Notes under the pieces: generated by a model
The model's database searches: none
What the model was told of the DNA's origin: nothing
Seen by the model: the letters and a program-made list of their open reading frames with translations, nothing else
Shown here: in pieces, positions 18,948-26,780 of the stretch
How the letters are laid out: each line of letters opens with the position of its first letter
How positions within the stretch are numbered: the first letter of the stretch is position 1
Position numbers and translations under genes: made by a program
Assembly: GCA_965119215.1 (NCBI GenBank)
Contig: CBCPKK010000021.1
Coordinates: forward strand, 72,842 to 136,841
Direction of reading: 5' to 3'
DNA length: 64,000 nt
From: Buttiauxella sp965119215
GTDB lineage: Bacteria > Pseudomonadota > Gammaproteobacteria > Enterobacterales > Enterobacteriaceae

Positions 18948-20054
18948 TTATGCGAGCAAGCGCAACATTCTACGTAACGGTTCTGCTGCGCCCCACAATA
19001 ACTGGTCACCCACGGTGAAAGCTGACAGGTACTCAGGCCCCATGTTCAGTTTACGCAAACGCCCGACTGGTGTAGTCAGCGTGCCGGTTACCGCCGCAGG
19101 AGTCAGTTCGCGCAAGGTGATGTCACGGTCGTTCGGAACGACTTTCGCCCACTCGTTGTGCCCAGCCAGCATTGCTTCGATGGTTGGCAAAGAAACATCT
19201 TTCTTCAGTTTGATAGTAAACGCCTGGCTGTGGCAGCGCAGTGCGCCAACACGAACACACAATCCATCGACCGGAATAATGGTGCCGGTATTCAGGATTT
19301 TGTTCGTTTCAGCCTGGCCTTTCCACTCTTCGCGGGTCTGGCCGTTATCAAGCTGCTTGTCGATCCACGGGATCAGGCTACCGGCTAATGGCACGCCAAA
19401 ATTATCCGTTGGCAGACCGCCGCTACGCGTCAGGTCAGTCACTTTGCGTTCGATATCCAGAATAGCAGAAGCAGGATCAGCCAGTTCGTGGGCAACATGG
19501 CTATGCAACTGGCCCATTTGGCTCAGCAGTTCACGCATGTGACGTGCGCCACCGCCGGATGCCGCCTGGTAAGTCGCCACAGAAACCCAGTCAATCAGGT
19601 CGTTGGCAAACAGGCCGCCCAGCGACATCAGCATCAGGCTGACAGTACAGTTACCGCCCACAAAGGTTTTCACGCCTTTGTTCAGACCTTCCTGGATAAC
19701 GTGCTGATTAATTGGGTCGAGGATGATAATTGCGTCATCTTTCATACGCAGTGAAGAGGCCGCATCAATCCAGTAACCTTCCCAGCCGCTTTCACGAAGC
19801 TTTGGATAGATTTCGTTGGTATAATCGCCGCCCTGGCAGGTAATAATAATGTCCAGTGCTTTCAACGCTTCCAGGTCATAAGCGTCTTGCAGCGTGCCAT
19901 TGTTCTGGCCTGCAAAAGACGGAGCCGCGAGGCCTAACTGAGAAGTAGAGAAGAAAACCGGACGAATGGCGTCAAAATCACGTTCCTCAACCATGCGCTG
20001 CATGAGAACGGAACCGACCATACCGCGCCAACCGATAAAACCAACATTTTTCAT
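18948..20054 (-). CDS. asd: aspartate-semialdehyde dehydrogenase Asd
   Basis: NADPH-dependent enzyme converting aspartyl phosphate to aspartate semialdehyde, at the branch point for lysine, diaminopimelate, threonine and methionine. It is 368 residues (367 in E. coli). MKNVGFIGWRGMVGSVLMQR is the N-terminal Rossmann motif. The catalytic cysteine is in FVGGNCTVSLMLMSLGG (about Cys136). The start was placed at ATG 20054, since the nine preceding in-frame codons have no counterpart in E. coli. It is monocistronic, with its own terminator at 18906-18931. Confidence 0.97.
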   Translation of the reverse strand: MKNVGFIGWRGMVGSVLMQRMVEERDFDAIRPVFFSTSQLGLAAPSFAGQNNGTLQDAYDLEALKALDIIITCQGGDYTNEIYPKLRESGWEGYWIDAASSLRMKDDAIIILDPINQHVIQEGLNKGVKTFVGGNCTVSLMLMSLGGLFANDLIDWVSVATYQAASGGGARHMRELLSQMGQLHSHVAHELADPASAILDIERKVTDLTRSGGLPTDNFGVPLAGSLIPWIDKQLDNGQTREEWKGQAETNKILNTGTIIPVDGLCVRVGALRCHSQAFTIKLKKDVSLPTIEAMLAGHNEWAKVVPNDRDITLRELTPAAVTGTLTTPVGRLRKLNMGPEYLSAFTVGDQLLWGAAEPLRRMLRLLA

Positions 20055-20205
20055 AGCGACTAATCCTGCGGGGGTTTGCATTGTGTGCGTTAATTAGAAT
20101 TACCGTCCACATTACAAAATGCTGCCAAAGTCGCAAGTGAAATTAATCAATGATATGCAAGCTATTAGAAATACAGCTTATCTGTAGAACAAGAGACAAC
20201 CATTC

Positions 20206-20799
20206 ATGAGTGATATCATTTCTGCGGCAGTACTGTTAATCCTGATTATGGACCCGTTAGGAAACCTGCCGATTTTTATGTCCGTGCTCAAGCACACTGA
20301 GCCAAAGCGCCGCCGGGCCATCATGATCCGCGAGTTGCTTATCGCGCTGATTATCATGCTTATTTTTCTGTTTGCCGGGGAAAAAATTCTCTCGTTTCTT
20401 AACCTACGAGCGGAAAGCGTGTCGATTTCAGGCGGGATTATTCTGTTCCTGATTGCGATTAAAATGATTTTCCCAAGCCAGGAAGGGAACGCTTCCGGCC
20501 TGCCTGCGGGCGAAGAACCGTTTATTGTGCCGCTGGCGATCCCACTGGTCGCGGGCCCGACATTGCTAGCCACATTGATGCTAATGTCGCACCAATATCC
20601 AAATCAGATGGGACATTTAGTGGCAGCACTGCTGTTGGCCTGGGGCGGAACCGTGGCTATTTTGCTGCAATCGTCACTGTTCTTACGTCTGCTGGGCGAA
20701 AAGGGTGTGAATGCGCTGGAACGTTTGATGGGACTGGTGCTGGTGATGCTGGCAACGCAGATGTTCCTGGATGGGATTCGGGCGTGGATGAAAGGGTAA
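20206..20799 (+). CDS. yhgN: YhgN, MarC-family inner-membrane protein
   Basis: Integral membrane protein of the MarC/UPF0056 family with six hydrophobic segments. It is 197 residues, identical in length to E. coli YhgN. Family features are LILIMDPLGNLPIFMSVLK near the N-terminus and the second-half repeat PLAIPLVAGPTLLATLMLMS. No transport substrate is established for this family, despite old claims about antibiotic resistance. It is divergent from asd and convergent with gntU, with a bidirectional hairpin between. Confidence 0.93.
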   Translation: MSDIISAAVLLILIMDPLGNLPIFMSVLKHTEPKRRRAIMIRELLIALIIMLIFLFAGEKILSFLNLRAESVSISGGIILFLIAIKMIFPSQEGNASGLPAGEEPFIVPLAIPLVAGPTLLATLMLMSHQYPNQMGHLVAALLLAWGGTVAILLQSSLFLRLLGEKGVNALERLMGLVLVMLATQMFLDGIRAWMKG

Positions 20800-20808
20800 A
20801 GCGATCAA

Positions 20809-20833
20809 AACCCTCTCCGTGAAGGAGAGGGTT
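20809..20833. terminator. bidirectional hairpin between yhgN and gntU
   Basis: Perfect 10-bp stem AACCCTCTCC / GGAGAGGGTT with a five-base loop, nine bases after the yhgN stop. It has A residues before and a T-poor tail after, so it may end both convergent transcripts. A near-identical stem occurs at 40025-40050. Confidence 0.65.
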
Positions 20834-20849
20834 ACTGTAACAATAGTTT

Positions 20850-22190
20850 TTAGCTCAAAAGACTAAAAGCAATCATCCCAACAATCGCCCCAACGGTACC
20901 GAGGATGGTTTCCATCATGGTCCAGGTTTTCAGCGTTTCCGCTTCGGTTGCCCCTGTAAACTTACCAAACAGCCAGAAACCGGCATCGTTTACGTGGCTC
21001 ACTACAATCGAACCGCCTGCGATACAAATCGACAAGGCTGCCATTTGCGCGCCGCTGTAGTGTAGCTGTTCGATAACAGGCATCACCAGGCCCACTGCGG
21101 TCAGACAAGCAACCGTTGCGGAACCCTGAATAATACGAACCGCAGCCGCCAGAATGAAACAGGTCAGCGCAATCGGTAAGCCCAGGCCGGTCAGTGCTTC
21201 ACCTAATGCCGGGCCAACACCGGAATCCACCAGTACCTGCTTGAACACGCCACCGGCACCGATAACCAACAGAATGATGCCCGCCGGTTGCAGCGCGTGG
21301 CCGCAGATTTCCATGACTTTTTCTTTCGGCATACCACGACGAATAGCCAGGCCATAAATCGCCACCAGACAAGCCACCAGAATCGCGGTGAATGGGTGCC
21401 CAATAAACTCCAGCCATTGGTACAGCTCGGAACCTTCAGGGGTGAAGCGTGCAGCGATAGTTTTCAGACCAACCAAAACCAGCGGCAGCAGAATCAGCGA
21501 CAGGCTGAAACCAAACGATGGTAGCTTGCCTTCGCCAACATGTGGCTCGCTGATGTCTGTCGGAACGTGCAGTTCAACATATTTACTGATGAAGTTACCG
21601 AACAGTGGCCCAGCGATAATCATTCCAGGGATTGCCGCACACAGGCCAATCAGAATCATCCAGCCAAAATCTGCGTGCATCTGGGAAGCCAGAAGCATTG
21701 GTGCAGGGCCTGGGACGAGGAACGCCGCCGCTGCTGCGACACCGGCAAACAGAGGGATTACCAGCCGGACGAGGTTAGTCTTGGTCTGGCGCGCCATAGA
21801 GAAAGCGATGCTAATCAACAGCACGATAGCCACTTCAAAGAACAGTGGCAGAGCGCAAATCAAACCTGCCACGCCAATGGCATAGTGCGCACGGCTCTTG
21901 CCAAAGGCTTTAAGCATTTTGATGGCAATCTGATCAACCGCACCCGTTTCGTGCAGGATTTTGCCAAACATGGCACCGAGCGCGACGACGATGGCCAGGA
22001 AGCCCAACGTACCGCCCATGCCTTTTTGCATGGTTTCGGTGATCTTCATTAAAGGCATTCCGGAGAATAACCCTGCACCAATTGAAACCACCATCAGAGC
22101 GAGGAAGGCGTGCATACGCGCCTTCATCACTAAAAACAGCAGCATTAAAACAGAACCTACTGCTGTTAAAACAAGCGTTAATGTACTCAC
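20850..22190 (-). CDS. gntU: low-affinity gluconate permease GntU
   Basis: Gluconate:H+ symporter of the GntP family, inner membrane, 446 residues with about 12-14 hydrophobic segments, the same length as in E. coli. Conserved family segments include VVALGAMFGKILHETGAVDQ, AAAFLVPGPAPMLLASQM and GGSIVVSHVNDAGFWLFGKF. Its start overlaps the gntK stop by four bases, giving a gntKU operon. GntR operator-like sequences precede gntK. Confidence 0.96.
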   Translation of the reverse strand: MSTLTLVLTAVGSVLMLLFLVMKARMHAFLALMVVSIGAGLFSGMPLMKITETMQKGMGGTLGFLAIVVALGAMFGKILHETGAVDQIAIKMLKAFGKSRAHYAIGVAGLICALPLFFEVAIVLLISIAFSMARQTKTNLVRLVIPLFAGVAAAAAFLVPGPAPMLLASQMHADFGWMILIGLCAAIPGMIIAGPLFGNFISKYVELHVPTDISEPHVGEGKLPSFGFSLSLILLPLVLVGLKTIAARFTPEGSELYQWLEFIGHPFTAILVACLVAIYGLAIRRGMPKEKVMEICGHALQPAGIILLVIGAGGVFKQVLVDSGVGPALGEALTGLGLPIALTCFILAAAVRIIQGSATVACLTAVGLVMPVIEQLHYSGAQMAALSICIAGGSIVVSHVNDAGFWLFGKFTGATEAETLKTWTMMETILGTVGAIVGMIAFSLLS

Positions 22191-22720
22191 TGCGCACTGC
22201 CTTTATTAATCATATCAATCGTGCTGGCCACCACGCCTTCAAGCGTTTGGTCAATATTCACCACCAGAACATCAGGTTCGTCAGAATTGGGTTCTTCCAG
22301 CGTTTCAAACTGAGTGACGAGCATCTGGGTTTTGAAGAAGTGGCCTTTACGCGCTTTCAGGCGGTTTTCGATAACCTCGAAATCCCCTTTCATGTAGATG
22401 AAAGAAAGATTTGGGTTGCCGTCGCGTAATTGGTCGCGGTAGACCTTTTTCAGCGCGGAACAGACAATCAGGGAAACTTTGTTAGTACGCTGCATGGCGA
22501 AAGCCGCATCGTTTAACGCTTGCAGCCACGGCTTGCGATCGTCGTCATTGAGTGGCTCACCGGAAGCCATTTTCATGATATTACAGCGTGGGTGCAGGAA
22601 GTCGCCGTCAAGAAATGCGGCTTTAAGTTGGTGTGCAACTTCGCTTGCAACAGCAGATTTCCCGCTGCCAGAAACGCCCATCAGGACGTAGATGTGGTTG
22701 TCATGGTTGGTAGTGCTCAT
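22187..22720 (-). CDS. gntK: thermoresistant gluconokinase GntK
   Basis: ATP-dependent kinase producing 6-phosphogluconate for the Entner-Doudoroff and pentose-phosphate routes. It is 177 residues (175 in E. coli). The P-loop GVSGSGKSAVASEVA is at about residues 15-29, and the CSALKKVYRDQLRDG and KGHFFKTQMLVTQFETLEEP segments are diagnostic of the family. It is first in the gntKU operon with gntR upstream in the same direction. Confidence 0.96.
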   Translation of the reverse strand: MSTTNHDNHIYVLMGVSGSGKSAVASEVAHQLKAAFLDGDFLHPRCNIMKMASGEPLNDDDRKPWLQALNDAAFAMQRTNKVSLIVCSALKKVYRDQLRDGNPNLSFIYMKGDFEVIENRLKARKGHFFKTQMLVTQFETLEEPNSDEPDVLVVNIDQTLEGVVASTIDMINKGSAQ

Positions 22721-22758
22721 AGCGTAGCTCCGACTGGCACAACAATTTGTTATGGTAA

Positions 22759-22788
22759 ATTGTTACGGGTAACTGTTATCGGTAACAT
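22759..22788. promoter_or_regulatory. two adjacent GntR operators before gntK
   Basis: CTGTTATCGGTAACAT (22773-22788) matches the GntR consensus ATGTTACCGGTAACAT at 14 of 16 positions or nearly so. The overlapping ATGTTACGGGTAACTG-like segment (22760-22775, first base A) differs at three positions. Both lie 40-70 bp upstream of the gntK ATG, where the promoter must be. Inference: GntR bound here blocks gntKU until gluconate is present. Confidence 0.75.
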
Positions 22789-22869
22789 TGTCCAGACTGA
22801 CTGCGCAATAAGCAATAACCATTAGCTTGCAAAGTGTATAAATGTGAACTACATCAAATAATCGACGAT

Positions 22870-23865
22870 TTAAATTGAGCCGCCGAGAGCCAGCGTAAAG
22901 CCAAGATCAAGCTTTTGCGGCGTCACAGTTTCACCACGAATCCTTGCCAGTAAACGCTCAGCGCCAATGCGGCCCATGCGTTCACGCGGTGTGAGTACGC
23001 TGGCAAGACGTGGTTCCATAACCTGGCCAATATCGTGGCCGTGGAAACCGGCAATCGCCATGTCTTTTGGAATACTCAATCCCTGGCGCTGGCATTCAAA
23101 CGCCGCCCCGATGGCTAAGTCATCGTTGGTACAGAAGATACTGTCGAGCTGCGGATATTCACGACGCGCCTGACGGAACAGTTCGATACCGGTGGAATAA
23201 GAAGAAGAGTTTTCGACCATCACACTGTATGGCACAAGCCCTGCATCAAGCATCGCTTGCTCATAGCCTTTTTTCTTAATCACGGTACGTTCGTCGAGAC
23301 GAGCGCCAAGATAGGCGACGTGACGGTGGCCGCGCGCAATAATGGCAGCGGTCATCTGGCGTGCGGCTTCGAAGTTATCAAACCCTACAGCAATGTCGAG
23401 ACACGGTGAAATGCTGTCCATCAACTCCACAACCGGAATACCTGCCACTTCAATCATTTTCAAGGTGCGCGGGGTATGCGTGCGTTCGGTGAGGATAAGG
23501 CCGTCGATATTCCAGGAAAGCATCGATTCCAGACGCTCTTCTTCCAGTTCCGGCTTATAACCGTAGTGGGCAAGCATGGTCTGGTAGCCGTAAGCATCAA
23601 CAACGTTTTCAATGCCGCGCAGCACTTCTGCAAAAACCTGGTTGGTCAGCGAAGGCAATAGCACGCCAATTGCTCGGCTCGTAGAATTGGAAAGGATGTC
23701 TGGTGCGCGGTTAGGAATGTAGCCAAGTTCATCAAGGGCTGCGGCAATTTTTACCTGTAACGCGGCAGAAACCTGGTCAGGGTTACGTAAAAAGCGACTG
23801 ACCGTCATTTTGGTTATGCCAACGCGGTCTGCAACGTCCTGTAATACCGGTCTTTTCTTTTTCAT
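22870..23865 (-). CDS. gntR: GntR, LacI-family gluconate repressor
   Basis: Gluconate-responsive repressor of gntKU and Entner-Doudoroff genes. It is 331 residues, as in E. coli. The LacI helix-turn-helix is at the N-terminus (VLQDVADRVGITKMTVSRFL) with the hinge helix region IPNRAPDILSNSTSRAIGVL, followed by a periplasmic-binding-protein-like effector domain (CTNDDLAIGAAFECQRQG, then MAIAGFHGHDIGQ). I used ATG 23865 (MKKKRPVLQDV); seven upstream in-frame codons have no E. coli counterpart. It is separated from gntK by 149 bp with its own operators. Confidence 0.96.
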   Translation of the reverse strand: MKKKRPVLQDVADRVGITKMTVSRFLRNPDQVSAALQVKIAAALDELGYIPNRAPDILSNSTSRAIGVLLPSLTNQVFAEVLRGIENVVDAYGYQTMLAHYGYKPELEEERLESMLSWNIDGLILTERTHTPRTLKMIEVAGIPVVELMDSISPCLDIAVGFDNFEAARQMTAAIIARGHRHVAYLGARLDERTVIKKKGYEQAMLDAGLVPYSVMVENSSSYSTGIELFRQARREYPQLDSIFCTNDDLAIGAAFECQRQGLSIPKDMAIAGFHGHDIGQVMEPRLASVLTPRERMGRIGAERLLARIRGETVTPQKLDLGFTLALGGSI

Positions 23866-23916
23866 TGTCCGTACTAGCCCCCTCAATATTGACGGGGAAG
23901 TTTAGCACGTACGAAG

Positions 23917-23949
23917 CACAACCTTCCCCTGTTTCAGGAGAAGGTTGTG
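23917..23949. terminator. inverted repeat between gntR and yhhW
   Basis: The stem CACAACCTT / AAGGTTGTG (nine perfect pairs plus further pairs toward the loop) lies just beyond the yhhW stop, upstream of gntR. It probably terminates yhhW; no long T-run follows, so it may instead be a repeat-type hairpin. Confidence 0.5.
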
Positions 23950-23970
23950 ACCGGTAACTATTGGAAAACC

Positions 23971-24666
23971 TTAGACTGGCGGTAAATCGAACAGTAACAC
24001 TTCACTTTCAGTATTTGCATGAATCGAAATCGCTTGTTCATCCCATACCGCAACGGCATCGCTGGTTTTTGCCTGAGTGCCATTTATCGACACATCACCT
24101 TTCACCACCTGAACCCAGATACGGCGGTCTGCTGGGATCTGATAAACAGATTGTTCGTCTTTGGCCAACGCCCAGCGCGACAGTTCCATATCCTGATTCA
24201 CCAGCAAAGAACCGTCACGAGCATCCGGTGAAAGCACCAGTTGGCGGCCTTGCGGCGCATCAAAACGGCGCTGATCGTAACGCGGCGTGATGCCTGTTTT
24301 ATCCGGCATGATCCAGATTTGATACAAGCGCAGGCGCTCAGTTTCGCTTGGGTTGTACTCGGAGTGAGTAATCCCCGTACCGGCACTCATAATCTGAAAT
24401 TCACCCGCAGGCACTTTTTCTTCGTTACCCATGCTGTCCCGATGCGCAACCGCACCTTCCAGCACATAGGTCAGGATTTCCATGTCTTTGTGCGGATGGG
24501 TACCAAAACCTTCACCGGCAGCCACCACGTCTTCGTTGATTACACGTAATGCCGAGAAACCCATGTAATTGGCATCGTAATAGTTGGCGAAAGAGAAAGT
24601 GTGCCAGCTATCCAACCAACCATGATTCGCGTGACCACGTTCTTCAGCTTTTCTTAAGTAGATCAT
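23971..24666 (-). CDS. yhhW: pirin-like protein YhhW (quercetinase fold)
   Basis: Cytosolic bicupin of the pirin family; E. coli YhhW has quercetin 2,3-dioxygenase activity in vitro. About 231 residues. The N-terminal cupin contains HANHGWLDSWHTFSFANYYD and the metal-binding pair FGTHPHKDMEILTYVLEG with MSAGTGITHSEYNPSETE (His, His, His, Glu). I prefer ATG 24666 (MIYLRKAEERGH) to 24672 because GGAGA sits about eight bases before it, but only about two bases before the upstream ATG. The gene lies between gntR and yhhX, as in E. coli. Confidence 0.93.
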   Translation of the reverse strand: MIYLRKAEERGHANHGWLDSWHTFSFANYYDANYMGFSALRVINEDVVAAGEGFGTHPHKDMEILTYVLEGAVAHRDSMGNEEKVPAGEFQIMSAGTGITHSEYNPSETERLRLYQIWIMPDKTGITPRYDQRRFDAPQGRQLVLSPDARDGSLLVNQDMELSRWALAKDEQSVYQIPADRRIWVQVVKGDVSINGTQAKTSDAVAVWDEQAISIHANTESEVLLFDLPPV

Positions 24667-24790
24667 CTTCATTTCTCCGCAATTCGTTTGATGGGGCTAA
24701 GTGTGGACCCGAATCGGAAATGATCATAGAGGGTGAAAATTGACGCCTCTGTTCAAAAAAAGTGAACGAGTCTGAGGCGTCTTTTTAGGG

Positions 24791-25828
24791 CTAGGCGAGG
24801 GTTATAACGGAAGGTGAAGCCTGCTCGAAGCCACGTTCGAGGATCTCAAGGTTGGTCATTGCTTCAATTTCACTGACGAAATTCGGTTTGCCGTTAAGAA
24901 TGGTTTCGTAGAGCGCGTCGTACACACGCCCGTAATCGCCCTGCTCCGGTTTCATTTCTTCACGCACGGTTTCGCCAGCGTCATTCACATACTCCAGCAC
25001 GCCGACGCTGCTGTCTGCCGCAAAACCAGGTTCGCCCGGCATGATGTAAGCCTTCAGGCTAGTTTCTTGTTGGTCGATGCCGTACTTAATGAACGAACCT
25101 TTGGTGCCGTGAACCTGGAATTTCGGGTATTCGATTTTCACCAGATGGCTGGTTTTGACGATGGCTTTCAGGTCGCCGTAGAAAAGCTGCGCTTCGAAGG
25201 TATCGTCAGGGTTAGCTTTATTGCGCACGCTACGAATGTCGTAGGCAACATGGTTCGGGCGGCCAAACAGCGAAATGATTTGGTCCATGGTATGTACGCC
25301 AAGGCCATAAAACGCACCGTCCGCATACGTTCCTGGCGCGGTTGGCGCTTCCGGGCGATACATATCAAAGTGGCTTTCAATCTCAACAATTTTGCCCAGC
25401 TTGCCGCTTTCGATAGCTTTTTTCATCGTCAGGAAGCAGGAGTCAAAGCGGCGATTCTGGTATGGCGAAACGGTCAGGCCTTTGGCTTTCGCCAGTTCAA
25501 ACAGCTCTTTGGCTTCGGCAAGCGTTGGGGTAAACGGTTTTTCCACCAGCACGTTTTTGCCTGCTTCCAGCGCACGTTTCGCGTACTCGAAGTGGCTGTC
25601 CTGATGGGTACAAACCACCACCAGTTTAACCTGCGGGTCGTTCAGGATATCGTCCAGAGCGCTGGTGAAATGAATGTGGCTGTATTGCGGCTGCTGTTCA
25701 ATTTCCGCTTTTTCATGGCGACGGAATATATGGGCAACGTGGAATTTATCTTTGCGAACCAGAACATAAGGAAGATGGTAACGCGTGGTGCTTTTGCCAA
25801 AACCTATAAAAGCGCAGTGTAGGGTCAT
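24791..25828 (-). CDS. yhhX: YhhX, Gfo/Idh/MocA-family oxidoreductase
   Basis: Putative NAD(P)-dependent oxidoreductase, cytoplasmic, 345 residues as in E. coli. The N-terminal Rossmann segment CAFIGFGKSTTRYHLPYVLV is followed by the EKPFTPTLAEAKELFELAKA motif with the conserved Glu-Lys-Pro of the family, then the GALYD-like substrate domain (GVHTMDQIISLFGRP). The substrate is not established. The start ATG 25828 follows AAAGGACGAAGCA, a recognisable ribosome site. It is directly downstream of ryhB on the same strand. Confidence 0.95.
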   Translation of the reverse strand: MTLHCAFIGFGKSTTRYHLPYVLVRKDKFHVAHIFRRHEKAEIEQQPQYSHIHFTSALDDILNDPQVKLVVVCTHQDSHFEYAKRALEAGKNVLVEKPFTPTLAEAKELFELAKAKGLTVSPYQNRRFDSCFLTMKKAIESGKLGKIVEIESHFDMYRPEAPTAPGTYADGAFYGLGVHTMDQIISLFGRPNHVAYDIRSVRNKANPDDTFEAQLFYGDLKAIVKTSHLVKIEYPKFQVHGTKGSFIKYGIDQQETSLKAYIMPGEPGFAADSSVGVLEYVNDAGETVREEMKPEQGDYGRVYDALYETILNGKPNFVSEIEAMTNLEILERGFEQASPSVITLA

Positions 25829-25904
25829 TGCTTCGTCCTTTTGACTTTGAATTGCAATTACCATACTTCAGTCTTTCGCAGATGGCACTGCGTTTAATTA
25901 GGAC

Positions 25905-26002
25905 AAAAAAAAGCCAGCGCTAGGCTGGCTAAAGTAATACTGGAAGCAATGTGAGCAATGTCGTGCTTTCAGGTTGTCTCCGTAGGGGTCTCCCCTGAAC
26001 GC
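25905..26002 (-). ncRNA. ryhB: RyhB, iron-responsive small RNA
   Basis: Trans-acting Hfq-dependent sRNA that represses iron-using and storage mRNAs under iron starvation. On the - strand the RNA would begin GCGTTCAGGGG. It contains the strongly conserved core ACATTGCTCACATTGCTTCC (25938-25957 region) and ends in a Rho-independent terminator AGCCAG...CTGGCT followed by eight T residues (25905-25912). The location between yhhX and yhhY is the E. coli location. The predicted length is about 98 nt (90 in E. coli); the 5' arm is a little longer. A Fur box overlaps its promoter. Confidence 0.95.
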
Positions 26003-26007
26003 ATGGC

Positions 26008-26028
26008 AATAATAATCATTATCATTCG
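26008..26028. promoter_or_regulatory. Fur box at the ryhB promoter
   Basis: Read on the - strand, AATGATAATGATTATTATT closely follows the Fur consensus GATAATGATAATCATTATC. It lies just upstream of the predicted RyhB 5' end, overlapping the -10 region (TATTAT). Iron-loaded Fur bound here would silence ryhB. Confidence 0.87.
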
Positions 26029-26124
26029 CACTTGTCTACTTTTTTTTAGAAAAATTTGGCAGTTGACGAAAACTAAAAAGTCAATAATGTTGAAGGGGTT
26101 ACCTAACCACTTGAGGAGAAAGGA

Positions 26125-26622
26125 ATGAGCGACATTGCGATACGCCACGCTGAATTAAGAGATCTTGATGCTTTACGTCAGATTAACGCCCAGCCAGAGG
26201 TCTATCACAACACGCTACAGGTTCCTCATCCTTCTCTGGAGATGTGGGAGGAACGAATGAAGCGTTCATCTCCTGGTCGCAGACAGCTGGTGGCTTGTAT
26301 TGATGATGTGGTTGCGGGTCACCTCGTGGTGGATGTCGAAGCTAACCCACGCCGTGGGCATGTCGCCTCTTTCGGCATTAGTGTTTCAGCACACTTCCGA
26401 AACCGCGGAATAGCATCGGCGCTGTTAGCCGCGATGGTAGACCTGTGCGATAACTGGCTGCGCATCGAGCGTATCGAGCTGACCGTATTCACCGATAACG
26501 AACCTGCGATTGCGGTTTACCGTAAATTCGGTTTTGAAATTGAAGGCACCGGGAAGAACTACGCGCTGCGTAACGGGCAGTTTGTGGATGCGTATTTTAT
26601 GGCACGGTTTAAGCCGGTTTAA
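26125..26622 (+). CDS. yhhY: YhhY, GNAT-family N-acetyltransferase
   Basis: Small cytosolic acetyltransferase; E. coli YhhY acetylates some amino acids and aminoacyl compounds in vitro. It is 165 residues (162 in E. coli). The acetyl-CoA-binding motif A is HFRNRGIASALLAAMVDLCD around residues 91-110, and motif B is the FTDNEPAIAVYRKFGFEIEG segment. GAGGAGAAAGGA precedes the ATG. It is divergent from ryhB and followed by a palindromic repeat. Confidence 0.93.
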   Translation: MSDIAIRHAELRDLDALRQINAQPEVYHNTLQVPHPSLEMWEERMKRSSPGRRQLVACIDDVVAGHLVVDVEANPRRGHVASFGISVSAHFRNRGIASALLAAMVDLCDNWLRIERIELTVFTDNEPAIAVYRKFGFEIEGTGKNYALRNGQFVDAYFMARFKPV

Positions 26623-26675
26623 TTTTTAGCAACGGGACACCCTCACCCCGGGCTATTTCTTAGACCAATCTCACT

Positions 26676-26764
26676 GACCCCACCCCAGCCCTCCCCTTGC
26701 AAGGGGAGGGAGCTTAACGTTTTTTAGCTCCTCACCCTAGCAAGGGGGAGGTTGGGAGGGGGTC
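26676..26764. repeat. palindromic intergenic repeat, copy B
   Basis: 89 bp between the convergent yhhY and ggt. The ends GACCCCACCCCAGCCC and GGTTGGGAGGGGGTC are complementary. Inside are the perfect palindrome CCCTCCCCTTGCAAGGGGAG (extended by GG) and a second hairpin GGAGCT-TAACGTTTTTT-AGCTCC. It is close to copy C (32720-32807) over its full length and looser to copy A. The 5' flank (CCCTCACCCCGGG...TTCTTAGACC) also resembles that of copy C, so the mobile unit may be longer. It may double as a bidirectional terminator. Confidence 0.87.
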
Positions 26765-26780
26765 AGATAAGCGGAATAAC

